From positions 3,534,001-3,598,000 of the forward strand of contig NZ_CP121671.1 of assembly GCF_029714185.1 (NCBI RefSeq): DNA of 64,000 nt. Direction: 5' to 3'. The notes under the pieces were generated by a model. That model was given only the letters and a program-made list of their open reading frames with translations. It was not told where the DNA came from and did not search any database. Positions within the stretch are counted from its first letter, which is position 1; the number at the start of each line of letters is the position of its first letter. The translations under genes were made by a program, and so were the position numbers. Shown one piece after another: positions 1 through 7,492 of this stretch. The DNA is from Halobacillus naozhouensis (GTDB lineage Bacteria > Bacillota > Bacilli > Bacillales > Halobacillaceae).

Positions 1-108
1 TAGTTATCTGGTTGTGTCATTCTGGAAGTGTCCCCGTGAATTCAGGATAGGCATCGACGCCAGTTCAACTCTACACCACTGTAGCCACCCCCTTTCATAT
101 CCAGATCA
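1..108. other. Window edge, no gene recognised
   Basis: This is the 3' flank of the oxidase operon. On the minus strand there is a purine-rich stretch that could be a ribosome site, but the frames that follow close quickly, so I assign no gene. Confidence 0.4.
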
Positions 109-1203
109 TTATATTTTTTCTGAGGCCTTCATAAAGCGCCGAAGACTTAAGCGTCCAAGGTCAATGGAAGTTTCCCCCTCCATTAATAATTCGGTCATAA
201 GGGTGCCAATTAAGGGGGATAGTGTAATGCCGCTATGCATCGTTGCAATGAAGGCGTTCTGCACGCCAGGTATAGTACCGACAATAGGAAAACCATCTTT
301 CGGGATAACCCTTATGCCCGAAAAACTCCTGACTACATTAGCTTTATCTAGTGCTGGAACATAATCTACTGCCATTCTGGCAGTCTCTTGGATCACATCT
401 AACGTTGTCCGGCGGTCATATCCTACTTCTTCTTTAGAATAGCCAATCAATACCTCTCCATTTTCCGCTTGACGCATACCACCGATAGTATGAGTAAGGA
501 AAGGAGCAAGCGGTTCTGTAACTATGATTTGACCGCGCACCTGTTTCACAGGGATGTGTACACCCATCATTTCACCAATTTCTTTTGTCCATGGCCCTCC
601 AGCTACAATTACTTTGTCAGCGGTGATCGTTTCCTCCTTTTTTGTTAAAATCTTAAAAAGACCTTTTTCCTTCTTGATATCTAGAACAGGGTTATAAAAT
701 GTGAACTGTACATGATTTCTTTGTGCAGCTTTAATATAGAGTTCTACTAGTCTAAAAGGATTTACATTACCGTCAATATCACTATAAGTCGCGCCTGCGA
801 TTGATGGTGATAGAGAAGGTTCTTTCTGAAGTACTTGGTCCCTATTTAACACATCAACTTTTATACCTACTGCCGCCTGAGCTTCAGCGAGCTTTAAAGC
901 CTGCTCCCGTTCTGACTCATTAAAAAACGGTGCGATTCCCCCGGTCCTTTTATACTCCACATCACCTATTTTCTTTCCTAAGAAGGGATATAGTTCTGCA
1001 CTGTACATACTTAACTCTCCATACCAAGAGGGAGTCTTATTATGAACCCACACCCAAGCCTGTGTAGAACCTGATGTCCCCGACAATGGGAATCCTTTGT
1101 CCACTACCAATATATCCTTTTGTTTTTGTTCAGATAGGTGATAGGCAATGCTACTACCAATTACTCCACAACCGATAATTACAATGTCATAGTACTTAGT
1201 CAT
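109..1203 (-). CDS. DAO-family FAD-dependent oxidoreductase (beta-type subunit of a heteromeric imino/amino-acid oxidase)
   Basis: A 364-residue flavoprotein that probably oxidises a secondary amine or imino acid. The N-terminus has the Rossmann FAD motif GCGVIG (about residues 11-16), a GGPW segment lies near residue 203, and the C-terminal HSGITLSP region is typical of the DAO fold of sarcosine oxidase beta, HcnC and opine oxidase B. It is the last gene of a four-gene operon and overlaps the BFD-like gene by four bases (ATGA), which indicates coupled translation. By analogy with sarcosine oxidase, HcnABC and D-hydroxyproline dehydrogenase, this subunit carries the substrate-oxidising FAD and passes electrons through partner subunits. 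The substrate cannot be read from the sequence; D- or L-proline, hydroxyproline, sarcosine and opines are all possible. Confidence 0.85.
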   Translation of the reverse strand: MTKYYDIVIIGCGVIGSSIAYHLSEQKQKDILVVDKGFPLSGTSGSTQAWVWVHNKTPSWYGELSMYSAELYPFLGKKIGDVEYKRTGGIAPFFNESEREQALKLAEAQAAVGIKVDVLNRDQVLQKEPSLSPSIAGATYSDIDGNVNPFRLVELYIKAAQRNHVQFTFYNPVLDIKKEKGLFKILTKKEETITADKVIVAGGPWTKEIGEMMGVHIPVKQVRGQIIVTEPLAPFLTHTIGGMRQAENGEVLIGYSKEEVGYDRRTTLDVIQETARMAVDYVPALDKANVVRSFSGIRVIPKDGFPIVGTIPGVQNAFIATMHSGITLSPLIGTLMTELLMEGETSIDLGRLSLRRFMKASEKI

Positions 1204-1529
1204 TTTTGCTGATCGCCTTCTTCCAAAGATGATTCACTAAAAACAGAAAGGACACTGTTAGATGATTCCTTTCCAACTAGAGCTCCTAAGCGAGTAATTT
1301 TTAATGGCATACGCATTCTGGAAGGAGGAATTTCCTTTAAAGGCTTTCCTAAGCTTTCACTTAATAACTCCCGGACAAGATTCATGCAAACCTTAGATTG
1401 GCAAGGTCCCATGCCACACCGAGTAAGTCTTTTAATGTCATCGAAAGTAGAGGCACCCACTTTAATAGCAGTCTTTATTTCATCTATATTAATTTCTTCA
1501 CATCGACAAACAATTGTGGATCTATCCAT
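1200..1529 (-). CDS. BFD-like [2Fe-2S]-binding protein
   Basis: A 109-residue small iron-sulfur subunit. C8 and C10 (CRC) and C43 and C48 in GPCQSKVC match the four cluster ligands of the BFD-like (bacterioferritin-associated ferredoxin) fold; C38 is an extra cysteine. The same module is often fused to the C-terminus of HcnB-type subunits, but here it is a separate gene between the two flavoprotein genes. It starts one base after the upstream gene's stop and overlaps the next gene by four bases. It probably relays electrons between the two flavins of the oxidase complex. Confidence 0.8.
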   Translation of the reverse strand: MDRSTIVCRCEEINIDEIKTAIKVGASTFDDIKRLTRCGMGPCQSKVCMNLVRELLSESLGKPLKEIPPSRMRMPLKITRLGALVGKESSNSVLSVFSESSLEEGDQQK

Positions 1530-2630
1530 TTAGCATTCCTCCAAGATTGCATGAAATGAAGTCGGTAATGGTATGTTATTTTTGTCATGAAATTCTTGTA
1601 TAGAAGCAACTCTCGCATAGAATACTTCACTATCAGTCTGAGTTTCGATGCGTAAAAGTTCCTTCCATAAATAAGTGCTTTTTTTCGCTGCCTCTTCACC
1701 ATCTAACACTCCCAAACAGACAAGAACATCAACGGCTGCAATTTCTGCAGTTAGTAAAATACCACCCATACAAGTTATTCCAGCAGCATTACCAGCGACA
1801 TATACCGAAGAGTTCTCTGTTCTTAGATTACTATCGTACCTCGGTAGCAATCCCCCTAGCTTTTCTTTATATATAAATGAGCAATCGAGTATTTCAAACG
1901 GCTCTAATATGGGAGACAGTCCATTTCCGATACAAATGAGATCAGTTTCCCATTCCTTTTCAACACCATTATGATTGATAAAAACCTTTTCTACTTCTCC
2001 TCTCCCCATCGCTCTAGTAATACTGCTATTTAAGAATAGGGGAATTTCCGAGCGTAGCCTTTCCCAGCTTTCGCTATCTAACGAGTTATTCTTTTCAACA
2101 ATTCCTAGAATATTAACCCCGCACTCCTTTAATTGTAGTGCGACTTCTAATGAGAAAAAGTTGTACCCTAAGATGACTGCATTCTTCCCAGGTAATACCC
2201 TTTCCCGGTTAAGTAATATTTGTGCTGCTCCTACTGTCATGACTCCTGGTTGAGTCCATCCTGGGAATAAACTAGCCTCTTCAGCTGCTCCTGTGGTTAC
2301 AATCACTTTCTTAGCTTTAATCGGGAAAGTGCTTTCTCCGTTAGATACTCCAATGCTTCCGTCCTTGTAAGCTCCTATCATAGTATGTTTATAGAGCATG
2401 GTCACAGGTAGGGAATGAAGACGATGGGTCAACGTTTCTACTAGATTTATTCCTCTCTGAGTTTCAAACTGCCTTGGAAGATTATTTAAATACTGTGTTT
2501 GTTGTTTTAACTGGCCACCCGGAGAGAAAGATTCGTCAACGATGATTGTCTGAACACCATTGGCAGCCATTTCGTAAGCTGCATGTAAACCCGCGGGTCC
2601 AGCTCCGATAATTAACACGTCAGTTTCCAT
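1530..2630 (-). CDS. FAD/NAD(P)-binding oxidoreductase (alpha-type subunit, HcnB/opine oxidase A-like)
   Basis: A 366-residue pyridine-nucleotide-disulfide oxidoreductase fold. GAGPAG (about residues 9-14) is the FAD motif, VTTGAAEE near residue 110 is the conserved GxA turn, and the C-terminal VAGNAAG segment is the second FAD contact. The central NAD motif reads LGYNFFS rather than GxGxxG, so NAD binding may be weak or lost, as seen in HcnB-like subunits that do not use NAD. It overlaps the ferredoxin-like gene upstream by 11 bases and abuts the BFD-like gene. The subunit probably takes electrons from the DAO subunit and hands them to the quinone pool or to oxygen; the acceptor is not visible. 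Confidence 0.82.
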   Translation of the reverse strand: METDVLIIGAGPAGLHAAYEMAANGVQTIIVDESFSPGGQLKQQTQYLNNLPRQFETQRGINLVETLTHRLHSLPVTMLYKHTMIGAYKDGSIGVSNGESTFPIKAKKVIVTTGAAEEASLFPGWTQPGVMTVGAAQILLNRERVLPGKNAVILGYNFFSLEVALQLKECGVNILGIVEKNNSLDSESWERLRSEIPLFLNSSITRAMGRGEVEKVFINHNGVEKEWETDLICIGNGLSPILEPFEILDCSFIYKEKLGGLLPRYDSNLRTENSSVYVAGNAAGITCMGGILLTAEIAAVDVLVCLGVLDGEEAAKKSTYLWKELLRIETQTDSEVFYARVASIQEFHDKNNIPLPTSFHAILEEC

Positions 2631-2943
2631 AATCTCCCCTCCTTACGTCAGGATCTCCACTATTAGGACTGACTTCCATTCCATCTTCTATTAGAGTCAT
2701 ACAACTAAGTACATGTTCAAGGCCGTTAACAGTGACAAAACAACTACAACACCTTCCATTTGCACAATACAACCCTCTTGATTGCTGCAGCTTGCGAGTT
2801 ATGCCGAATTTCTTAATACCATTAGCCATCAGTGCTCCAGCGATCGTCTGTCCATGGTTAGCTTTAAGAGTTGTTCCTTTATAGAAAAAAGTAACTTCTT
2901 GGTTGTTATCCTGTTTTAAAATTGGATGATTCTCAATATACAT
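2620..2943 (-). CDS. 2Fe-2S ferredoxin-like subunit (HcnA/SoxA N-terminal type)
   Basis: A 107-residue protein of the Fer2_4 type. C60, C65, C68 and C81 give the C-x4-C-x2-C...C plant-ferredoxin cluster pattern, with an extra C66. It is the first structural gene of the operon and has a good ribosome site (GGAGGG) just upstream of its ATG. In related enzymes this domain forms the N-terminus of sarcosine oxidase alpha or exists as HcnA; here it stands alone. Together with the three following genes it specifies a complete heteromeric oxidase. Confidence 0.82.
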   Translation of the reverse strand: MYIENHPILKQDNNQEVTFFYKGTTLKANHGQTIAGALMANGIKKFGITRKLQQSRGLYCANGRCCSCFVTVNGLEHVLSCMTLIEDGMEVSPNSGDPDVRRGDYGN

Positions 2944-2960
2944 AACAACCCTCCTAAAAA

Positions 2961-2974
2961 TATAATATTATAAT
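2961..2974. promoter_or_regulatory. Putative operator of the HutC-type regulator, copy 1
   Basis: The palindrome TATAATATTATA lies between the regulator gene and the oxidase operon, just upstream of the first structural gene. The same core occurs upstream of the regulator itself at 3736-3753. Its position and repetition suggest the GntR protein binds here; binding is inferred. Confidence 0.4.
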
Positions 2975-2987
2975 CTTATATCATGAA

Positions 2988-3710
2988 TTAAAGAGGTACC
3001 TCAAGAAAGTATCTCGACTGGTCTTGTTTTAAAATAAACCTTGAGTACTCGATCACATCTTTTGCCTCGGTAAGTGTATAACGTTCGAGTACAAATAATT
3101 GCTCTCCTAACGGTATTTTCAACAAATTTGCTTCATATTCATCAGCTAAAGTGGTATTAAAATACACCTTAGCTTTTTCTAACTTTACATGGTACCTCTC
3201 TTCAAACAAATTATATAGAAGTTCATTCTCGATATCGCTGGGATTTAGGTTCGGAACTAATGACGTCGGTATAAAAGAATGTTCAATGGCAATAGGTTTA
3301 TCTCCTTGGAGCTTAATTCTATTAATTTTATAAACTTCTTGCTTTTCACTCAATCCTAATAACTTTCCAATCTTCCTGCCGGCTTTTTCTCTGTTGAAAT
3401 TTAACGTGCGATGCGGATGGTTATGATCTTCCCAGGCTTCATTTCGTAATGAAACCAACCTTGAAATATTTTGTTCCTTTTTATCAGTCACAAATGTTCC
3501 TTTGCCACTCTGTCGATATAGGAACCCCTCGTCTACTAAATCATGAATTGCTCTTTTTATCGTAATTGTGCTTACGTTAAATTGAGATGATAATTCCTTT
3601 TCCGTTGGTAATCGATGTCCAGCCTCCCATTCCTTCAAAGTGATTTTCTCTTCTAAGTATCTCTTTACTTGTTGGTATAAAGGTAACGATAAGCTCTTAT
3701 TAATCTTCAT
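2988..3710 (-). CDS. GntR family transcriptional regulator, HutC/UTRA type
   Basis: A 240-residue regulator. Residues 1-70 form the GntR winged helix (LPLYQQVKRYLEEKI, then LPTEKELSSQFNVS and TITIKRAI). Residues about 95-235 form a UTRA effector domain ending in IEYSRFILKQDQSRYFLEV, typical of HutC, YvoA and PhnF. It lies 44 bases upstream of the oxidase operon on the same strand, so it is the likely substrate-responsive repressor. AT-rich palindromes flank the gene on both sides. The ligand is unknown but should be the oxidase substrate or a breakdown product. Confidence 0.88.
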   Translation of the reverse strand: MKINKSLSLPLYQQVKRYLEEKITLKEWEAGHRLPTEKELSSQFNVSTITIKRAIHDLVDEGFLYRQSGKGTFVTDKKEQNISRLVSLRNEAWEDHNHPHRTLNFNREKAGRKIGKLLGLSEKQEVYKINRIKLQGDKPIAIEHSFIPTSLVPNLNPSDIENELLYNLFEERYHVKLEKAKVYFNTTLADEYEANLLKIPLGEQLFVLERYTLTEAKDVIEYSRFILKQDQSRYFLEVPL

Positions 3711-3735
3711 ATTCTTCTCCTTCTAATCGAGTATA

Positions 3736-3753
3736 AGTTATAATATTATAACT
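3736..3753. promoter_or_regulatory. Putative operator of the HutC-type regulator, copy 2
   Basis: A perfect 18-base palindrome, AGTTATAATATTATAACT, lies about 25 bases upstream of the regulator start and shares its core with the site at 2961. This suggests autoregulation. AT-rich palindromes can arise by chance, but two copies flanking one regulator gene are unlikely to be accidental. Confidence 0.45.
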
Positions 3754-3968
3754 TTTCTGATATTATTACATTTTCGATACGTTATTTGAGAAATCCTTCA
3801 AGTTTTTAAACTAAATAAATTTCACTGTGTACCTAGATTAAGTTATTTAGCAACCTTACTTTATCCATTGAGCAAATTCCCAAGACAAAGAGATTAGTAG
3901 AATCAACAATCCATTATGGTCATTCTGTTCATTGCTTTCACAAAAGGATAATGCCAGAAATAGAAGAA

Positions 3969-4004
3969 AGCCGCCTCTACGCAAGCGCTAGGAGGCAGCT
4001 TTTA
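3969..4004 (-). terminator. Hairpin next to the LCP gene remnant
   Basis: Imperfect inverted repeat (AGCYGCCTC pairing with GAGGCAGCT) followed by TTTT on the plus strand. On the minus strand it sits directly after the LCP tail remnant, just as a terminator at 16602-16639 follows the intact LCP gene. It is probably the terminator of a lost gene copy. Confidence 0.5.
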
Positions 4005-4008
4005 AAGT

Positions 4009-4044
4009 TTAAGAGCTGTATTCCTTAATCATATTGTGGACTTT
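4009..4044 (-). pseudogene. 3'-end remnant of an LCP (LytR-CpsA-Psr) gene
   Basis: Read on the minus strand, these 36 bases encode KVHNMIKEYSS followed by a stop. The last ten residues are identical to the end of the intact LCP protein at 16643-17599. At the DNA level the match is almost perfect over about 31 bases. No further LCP sequence is seen upstream, so this is a scar of a second, deleted paralogue. Confidence 0.7.
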
Positions 4045-4129
4045 ATATTCTATTAGTCGAAATAGAGTGAATAATTAGACAATAAATGGTATCATAAAAG
4101 GTAACCACATAAATGTAGGTGATGTGTAG

Positions 4130-5344
4130 GTGGAAGTGACACAGAAGTCAGAAGAAAAGCTTTGGTCCTTCAGTTTTGTAACTTTAATTCTTTCTACCTT
4201 TATGCTTTTTTTGGGTTTTCAAATGTTATTACCCACTTTACCGGTCTATGTGAAGGATCACGGAGGCGACAGCACGTCAGTTGGCCTTGTGATTGGTATG
4301 TTTACGATTACCGCCTTAATCATACGCCCTTTTGCAGGGTCAGCAGCTGATCGAATGGGGAGAAAACCCATTTTATTCATTGGATTAATCATTACGATTC
4401 TATCCATTTCCAGCTACATCTTCGCCATAACGGTTTTTCTTCTCTTAATGCTTCGGCTCATCCATGGGTTGGGGTGGGGGATGTCCACGACCATCTACGG
4501 AACGATTGCTTCGGACATTATTCCCAAAAGCCGCCGTGGAGAAGGAATGGGTTACTTTGGTCTGTCGATTAGTATAGCTATGATGCTGGGGCCCTTGTTG
4601 GGGATTTGGTTGATGAATACATACGGGTTTCTTATCCTATTTGTTCTTGCGTCGCTTTTTTCACTTGGATCATTACTCCTTTCAAATTTCAGCGCACCTG
4701 ACAAGCAGAAAGATAATCGTGGTTCTACCCACAAACCTTTCTTGAGTTCTCTTTTTGATCGTAATGCTTTATTCCCTTCTCTTCTGATGCTCATTATCGC
4801 CATCACTTACGGTGGCATCGTTAGCTTCATTACTCTTTTCGCAGAAGAAAAACAAATTGATCATGTTGGATGGTTCTTCTTTACCAACGCTTTATGTCTC
4901 ATTATCATAAGGCCTATTGCAGGAAAGGTCTTTGATCGGAGAGGAGAATTTCTTGTTTTATTCCCTGGAGGAGTTCTGGGAATTGCTGCTCTCTATTATA
5001 TATCTTTCACAGATTCCACCATCGACCTAATCATTTCCGCTATTTTATATGGATTCAGTTTTGGATTGATTCAGCCTTCTTTACAAGCCTGGACAATCAA
5101 TCGGGCTTCTCCGGAAAAACGTGGAGCAGCGAACGGAACATTTTTCTCTGCTTATGATTCTGGGATTGGGATAGGAGCGATTTTACTTGGAGCGTATGCT
5201 AATGTTACGAGTTATTCCTCCATGTTCAAACTTTCTGCTTTCACTTTCGTCCTATATTTACTCGTATATGGCTTGTATTTATGGAAAGCAAAAAGAAATA
5301 AGGAATCCAATAGTCATCCAATTGAAAGGACCACTCCCTATTAA
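4130..5344 (+). CDS. MFS transporter
   Basis: A 404-residue major facilitator protein with about 12 membrane segments. DRMGRKP after the second helix is the signature loop between TM2 and TM3, and a similar FDRRG loop follows the eighth helix. It starts at GTG 4130 with TAGGTGAT just upstream. The family exports drugs or small metabolites (the YfiS/YwoG/multidrug branch is likely); no substrate can be assigned. It is monocistronic and ends in a strong bidirectional terminator. An ATG downstream (MLFLGF) would delete part of the first helix, so GTG is preferred. Confidence 0.85.
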   Translation: MEVTQKSEEKLWSFSFVTLILSTFMLFLGFQMLLPTLPVYVKDHGGDSTSVGLVIGMFTITALIIRPFAGSAADRMGRKPILFIGLIITILSISSYIFAITVFLLLMLRLIHGLGWGMSTTIYGTIASDIIPKSRRGEGMGYFGLSISIAMMLGPLLGIWLMNTYGFLILFVLASLFSLGSLLLSNFSAPDKQKDNRGSTHKPFLSSLFDRNALFPSLLMLIIAITYGGIVSFITLFAEEKQIDHVGWFFFTNALCLIIIRPIAGKVFDRRGEFLVLFPGGVLGIAALYYISFTDSTIDLIISAILYGFSFGLIQPSLQAWTINRASPEKRGAANGTFFSAYDSGIGIGAILLGAYANVTSYSSMFKLSAFTFVLYLLVYGLYLWKAKRNKESNSHPIERTTPY

Positions 5345-5364
5345 TGAGGAGTGGTCCTTATTCT
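5326..5364. terminator. Bidirectional rho-independent terminator
   Basis: A perfect 12-base stem (AAGGACCACTCC with GGAGTGGTCCTT) spans the stop codon of the MFS gene and is followed by a T-rich stretch on the plus strand. It also lies directly after the stop of the small leftward gene ending at 5365. Confidence 0.85.
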
Positions 5365-5517
5365 TTACTTCTTCTCTGACTTTTGTTTCCGATCGACGGC
5401 AGTGTAAACGAGGTTACGTGCAACCACTTGGTTATTCAGGCCTTGGAAGACAAGGTCACTATTCCGGTTTAAGGGTAGAGCTTTTGAGTTAATAAACCGA
5501 TCAGTATCACGTAGCAT
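5365..5517 (-). CDS. Small hypothetical protein downstream of XapX
   Basis: A 50-residue polar ORF (MLRDTDRFINSKALPLNRNS...) ending in a basic tail DRKQKSEKK. It begins just after the XapX stop and ends against a strong terminator, so it is probably the second gene of that transcript. GGAGG lies only two bases before the ATG; a GTG at 5532, two bases after the XapX stop, could instead give a 55-residue coupled product. I do not recognise the family. Confidence 0.4.
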   Translation of the reverse strand: MLRDTDRFINSKALPLNRNSDLVFQGLNNQVVARNLVYTAVDRKQKSEKK

Positions 5518-5533
5518 TTCCTCCGTAGTCACT

Positions 5534-5704
5534 TCATTGCATTCTGACCAATACAATCTCAATGATTTTTCCGCCAATGTACACTCCCGCAACGCCAAGA
5601 ACACCGGCAAGGACGGGAGGGGCAGGTAATGGAAGTTTGATGAGTTTAAATACTACTCCAATTACTATTCCTGCTACCATCGCTAGGAGGGCTTCTTTTA
5701 CCAT
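5534..5704 (-). CDS. XapX domain-containing small membrane protein
   Basis: A 56-residue hydrophobic protein with two membrane segments: residues 5-22, then KLPLPAPPVLAGVLGVAGVY around residues 24-43. The P-x-P-x-P-P-x-L-x-G turn is the hallmark of the XapX family (DUF1427). GAGGAGGT ends a few bases before the ATG, a strong ribosome site. The family is named for xanthine permease accessory proteins, but its function is not established. The nearby nucleoside salvage locus on the same strand makes a link to purines tempting, though that is inference only. Confidence 0.75.
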   Translation of the reverse strand: MVKEALLAMVAGIVIGVVFKLIKLPLPAPPVLAGVLGVAGVYIGGKIIEIVLVRMQ

Positions 5705-5741
5705 TCCTATACCTCCTCATAAAATCCCGGCTTCCTTTGGG

Positions 5742-6818
5742 TTATTTTTGAAAAACATTCTCCTGATCGATCACTTTTTTCAAGTTAGTTTCGTATGGGA
5801 CTGAAACCACCCCTTTTTCCGTAATGATTCCCGTAATTAAATGGTGAGGCGTTATATCAAACGAAGGGTAGAGTGCTTCTGTTCCTTCTGGCGCCGTCGG
5901 AATCCCTTTGAAATGGGTCACTTCAGCAGCATCTCTCATTTCCACTTCAATGGATTCTCCACTAACAGTACTGAAATCAATGGTATGACTCGATGTTGCA
6001 GTGTAAAATGGAATATTATGTTCCTGTGCCGCTAACGCATGCATGTAAGTTCCTACTTTGTTAGCCAAATCACCATTGGCAGCTACCCTATCGGACCCTA
6101 CCACGACTTTATCGATCTTCCCTTCCCTCATACAAAACCCCGACATGTTATCAGTAATCAGTGTGTGGGGAATACCGAATTTCTTCAATTCAAGTGCAGT
6201 GATTCTTGCTCCTTGTAAATACGGACGTGTCTCGCAAGTGTACACATGAATGTTTTTGCCTTGTTCATGTGCTGTCCTGATTACAGATAGAGCTCTTCCG
6301 CCATAACCCGCTCCGCCAAAGGCACCGGAATGACAATGGGTCATAATCGTATCTCCATCTTCGATCAAATTTGCCCCATGACTCCCCAAATCATACTCAA
6401 ACTCTAATTGCCTTTTCAGGATTTCAACGGCTTTCTTTTCTACGTTTACAATAAGTTCTTCACCAGAGCCTTCAGCTACAGAGGTCATTTCATCCACGGT
6501 CTTCATTAAATTCACCGCTGTAGGACGTGTACTTTTTAATAACTTTGCTGCTTCTCTGACAGCTTGGGTATTACCGTTAGACTTTAAAGCTGCCAACAAT
6601 ATTCCATAGGCGCCGCAAATACCAATCGCACCAGATCCACGAATCATCATCGAGCGAATCGCATCCCCTAACTGTCCAACATTCGTAAACGTGTAAATTT
6701 TCTCTTCAAAAGGAAGCCTCGTTTGATCCAATACTTTTAAGGACTCATTTTCATACCAAATGGGAAGAGCAAGTTCTTGATCTTTAAAGCTGCCGACAAG
6801 TTCTTCGATTAATCTCAT
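5742..6818 (-). CDS. mtnA: MtnA-like aldose-1-phosphate isomerase (S-methyl-5-thioribose-1-phosphate / 5-deoxyribose-1-phosphate isomerase)
   Basis: A 358-residue member of the MtnA/eIF2B family, which converts 5-methylthioribose-1-phosphate (or 5-deoxyribose-1-phosphate) to the ribulose-1-phosphate. The catalytic pair is visible: C162 in THCHSG and D243 in GSDRVAANGD. RGSGAIG (residues 60-66) is the conserved phosphate loop. Classical MtnA has HCNAG around the catalytic cysteine, whereas this protein has HCHSG, a departure that could reflect another substrate. It is the last gene of the salvage operon, after a class II aldolase rather than mtnB/D/W/K, so it probably feeds an aldolase that cleaves the ketose phosphate to DHAP and an aldehyde. 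Confidence 0.82.
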   Translation of the reverse strand: MRLIEELVGSFKDQELALPIWYENESLKVLDQTRLPFEEKIYTFTNVGQLGDAIRSMMIRGSGAIGICGAYGILLAALKSNGNTQAVREAAKLLKSTRPTAVNLMKTVDEMTSVAEGSGEELIVNVEKKAVEILKRQLEFEYDLGSHGANLIEDGDTIMTHCHSGAFGGAGYGGRALSVIRTAHEQGKNIHVYTCETRPYLQGARITALELKKFGIPHTLITDNMSGFCMREGKIDKVVVGSDRVAANGDLANKVGTYMHALAAQEHNIPFYTATSSHTIDFSTVSGESIEVEMRDAAEVTHFKGIPTAPEGTEALYPSFDITPHHLITGIITEKGVVSVPYETNLKKVIDQENVFQK

Positions 6819-6871
6819 AAAACCTCTCCCTTTATTGTGTGCATGCAGATTTCTCCAATGTTTGCAGTTAT

Positions 6872-7480
6872 TTAATTGGTAACGGCACTTTTTTCCCCAA
6901 CACGGAGCTGTGAAAGAATATAGGCTTGTTTTGCCGTTGCTTCAGCAAGATCTACCACATTATAGGCTGCCTCCAATGTAGGTCCGACGGAACACACACC
7001 ATGATTTTTCATTAAGGCGATTTTTATATCGGGGTATTTCGTATAAACATCGGTTACATGCTGGGCCAGCTCTTTAGAACCCGAAGGAGCTGCATCAGCA
7101 ATCGGAACGTGTCCTAACAGCTTTTGAGCGGTAACAGTCGGCAGTGGAAGTTCTACTCCCAAGCAGGCATAACCAATCGAATAATTTGGATGACAGTGGA
7201 CCACCGCATTAACATCAGGGCGAACTTTATAAATCCCTAAATGGAAACCAATTTCCTTGGAGGGTTTTCCTTGCCCTTCGATCACTTCCCCATTCATGTT
7301 TACAATCAAAGCATCTTCACGACTGACTTCGCCAAGGCTGATTCCACTTCTCTTAATCAATACATGGTCGGTCCCAGGAATACGAACGCTGATATTTCCT
7401 CCTGTTGCCTGCGTGTACCCCTTTTGATATACCTTATGAGAAACATATTGCAATTCCTTTTTTAATAGATCTAAACTCAT
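6872..7480 (-). CDS. Class II aldolase/adducin family protein (fuculose-phosphate aldolase-like)
   Basis: A 202-residue zinc aldolase. H95 and H97 (HCHP) and H160 (KNHG) are the metal ligands and E76 is the catalytic acid. TGGNIS near residue 27 and SGIS near residue 45 bind the phosphate of the substrate. The length fits FucA/DrdA-type aldolases. With the upstream MtnA-like isomerase it should cleave 5-deoxyribulose-1-phosphate to DHAP and acetaldehyde, or the methylthio analogue to DHAP and methylthioacetaldehyde. MtnB dehydratases share this fold, so a dehydratase role is the main alternative; the absence of mtnW, mtnX and mtnD nearby favours aldolase. Confidence 0.8.
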   Translation of the reverse strand: MSLDLLKKELQYVSHKVYQKGYTQATGGNISVRIPGTDHVLIKRSGISLGEVSREDALIVNMNGEVIEGQGKPSKEIGFHLGIYKVRPDVNAVVHCHPNYSIGYACLGVELPLPTVTAQKLLGHVPIADAAPSGSKELAQHVTDVYTKYPDIKIALMKNHGVCSVGPTLEAAYNVVDLAEATAKQAYILSQLRVGEKSAVTN

Positions 7481-7492
7481 AATGACCGCCTC

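Larger units (their letters stand above)
3711..4129. other. Intergenic region with operator palindrome and LCP gene remnant
   Basis: About 420 bases. They hold an 18-base palindrome near the regulator start, a terminator-like hairpin at 3969-4004, and a 36-base remnant of an LCP gene tail at 4009-4044. The middle (3790-3960) shows nothing recognisable. Confidence 0.6.

Noticed and set aside
109..2943. Hydrogen cyanide synthase (hcnABC)
   Set aside because: The subunits resemble HcnA/B/C, but the same modules occur in proline, hydroxyproline and opine oxidases. Cyanide production is rare in Bacillaceae and nothing here points to glycine.
5742..6818. Part of the classical methionine salvage pathway
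   Set aside because: The other mtn genes (mtnK, W, X, B, D) are absent and an aldolase follows instead. No SAM riboswitch was seen upstream.
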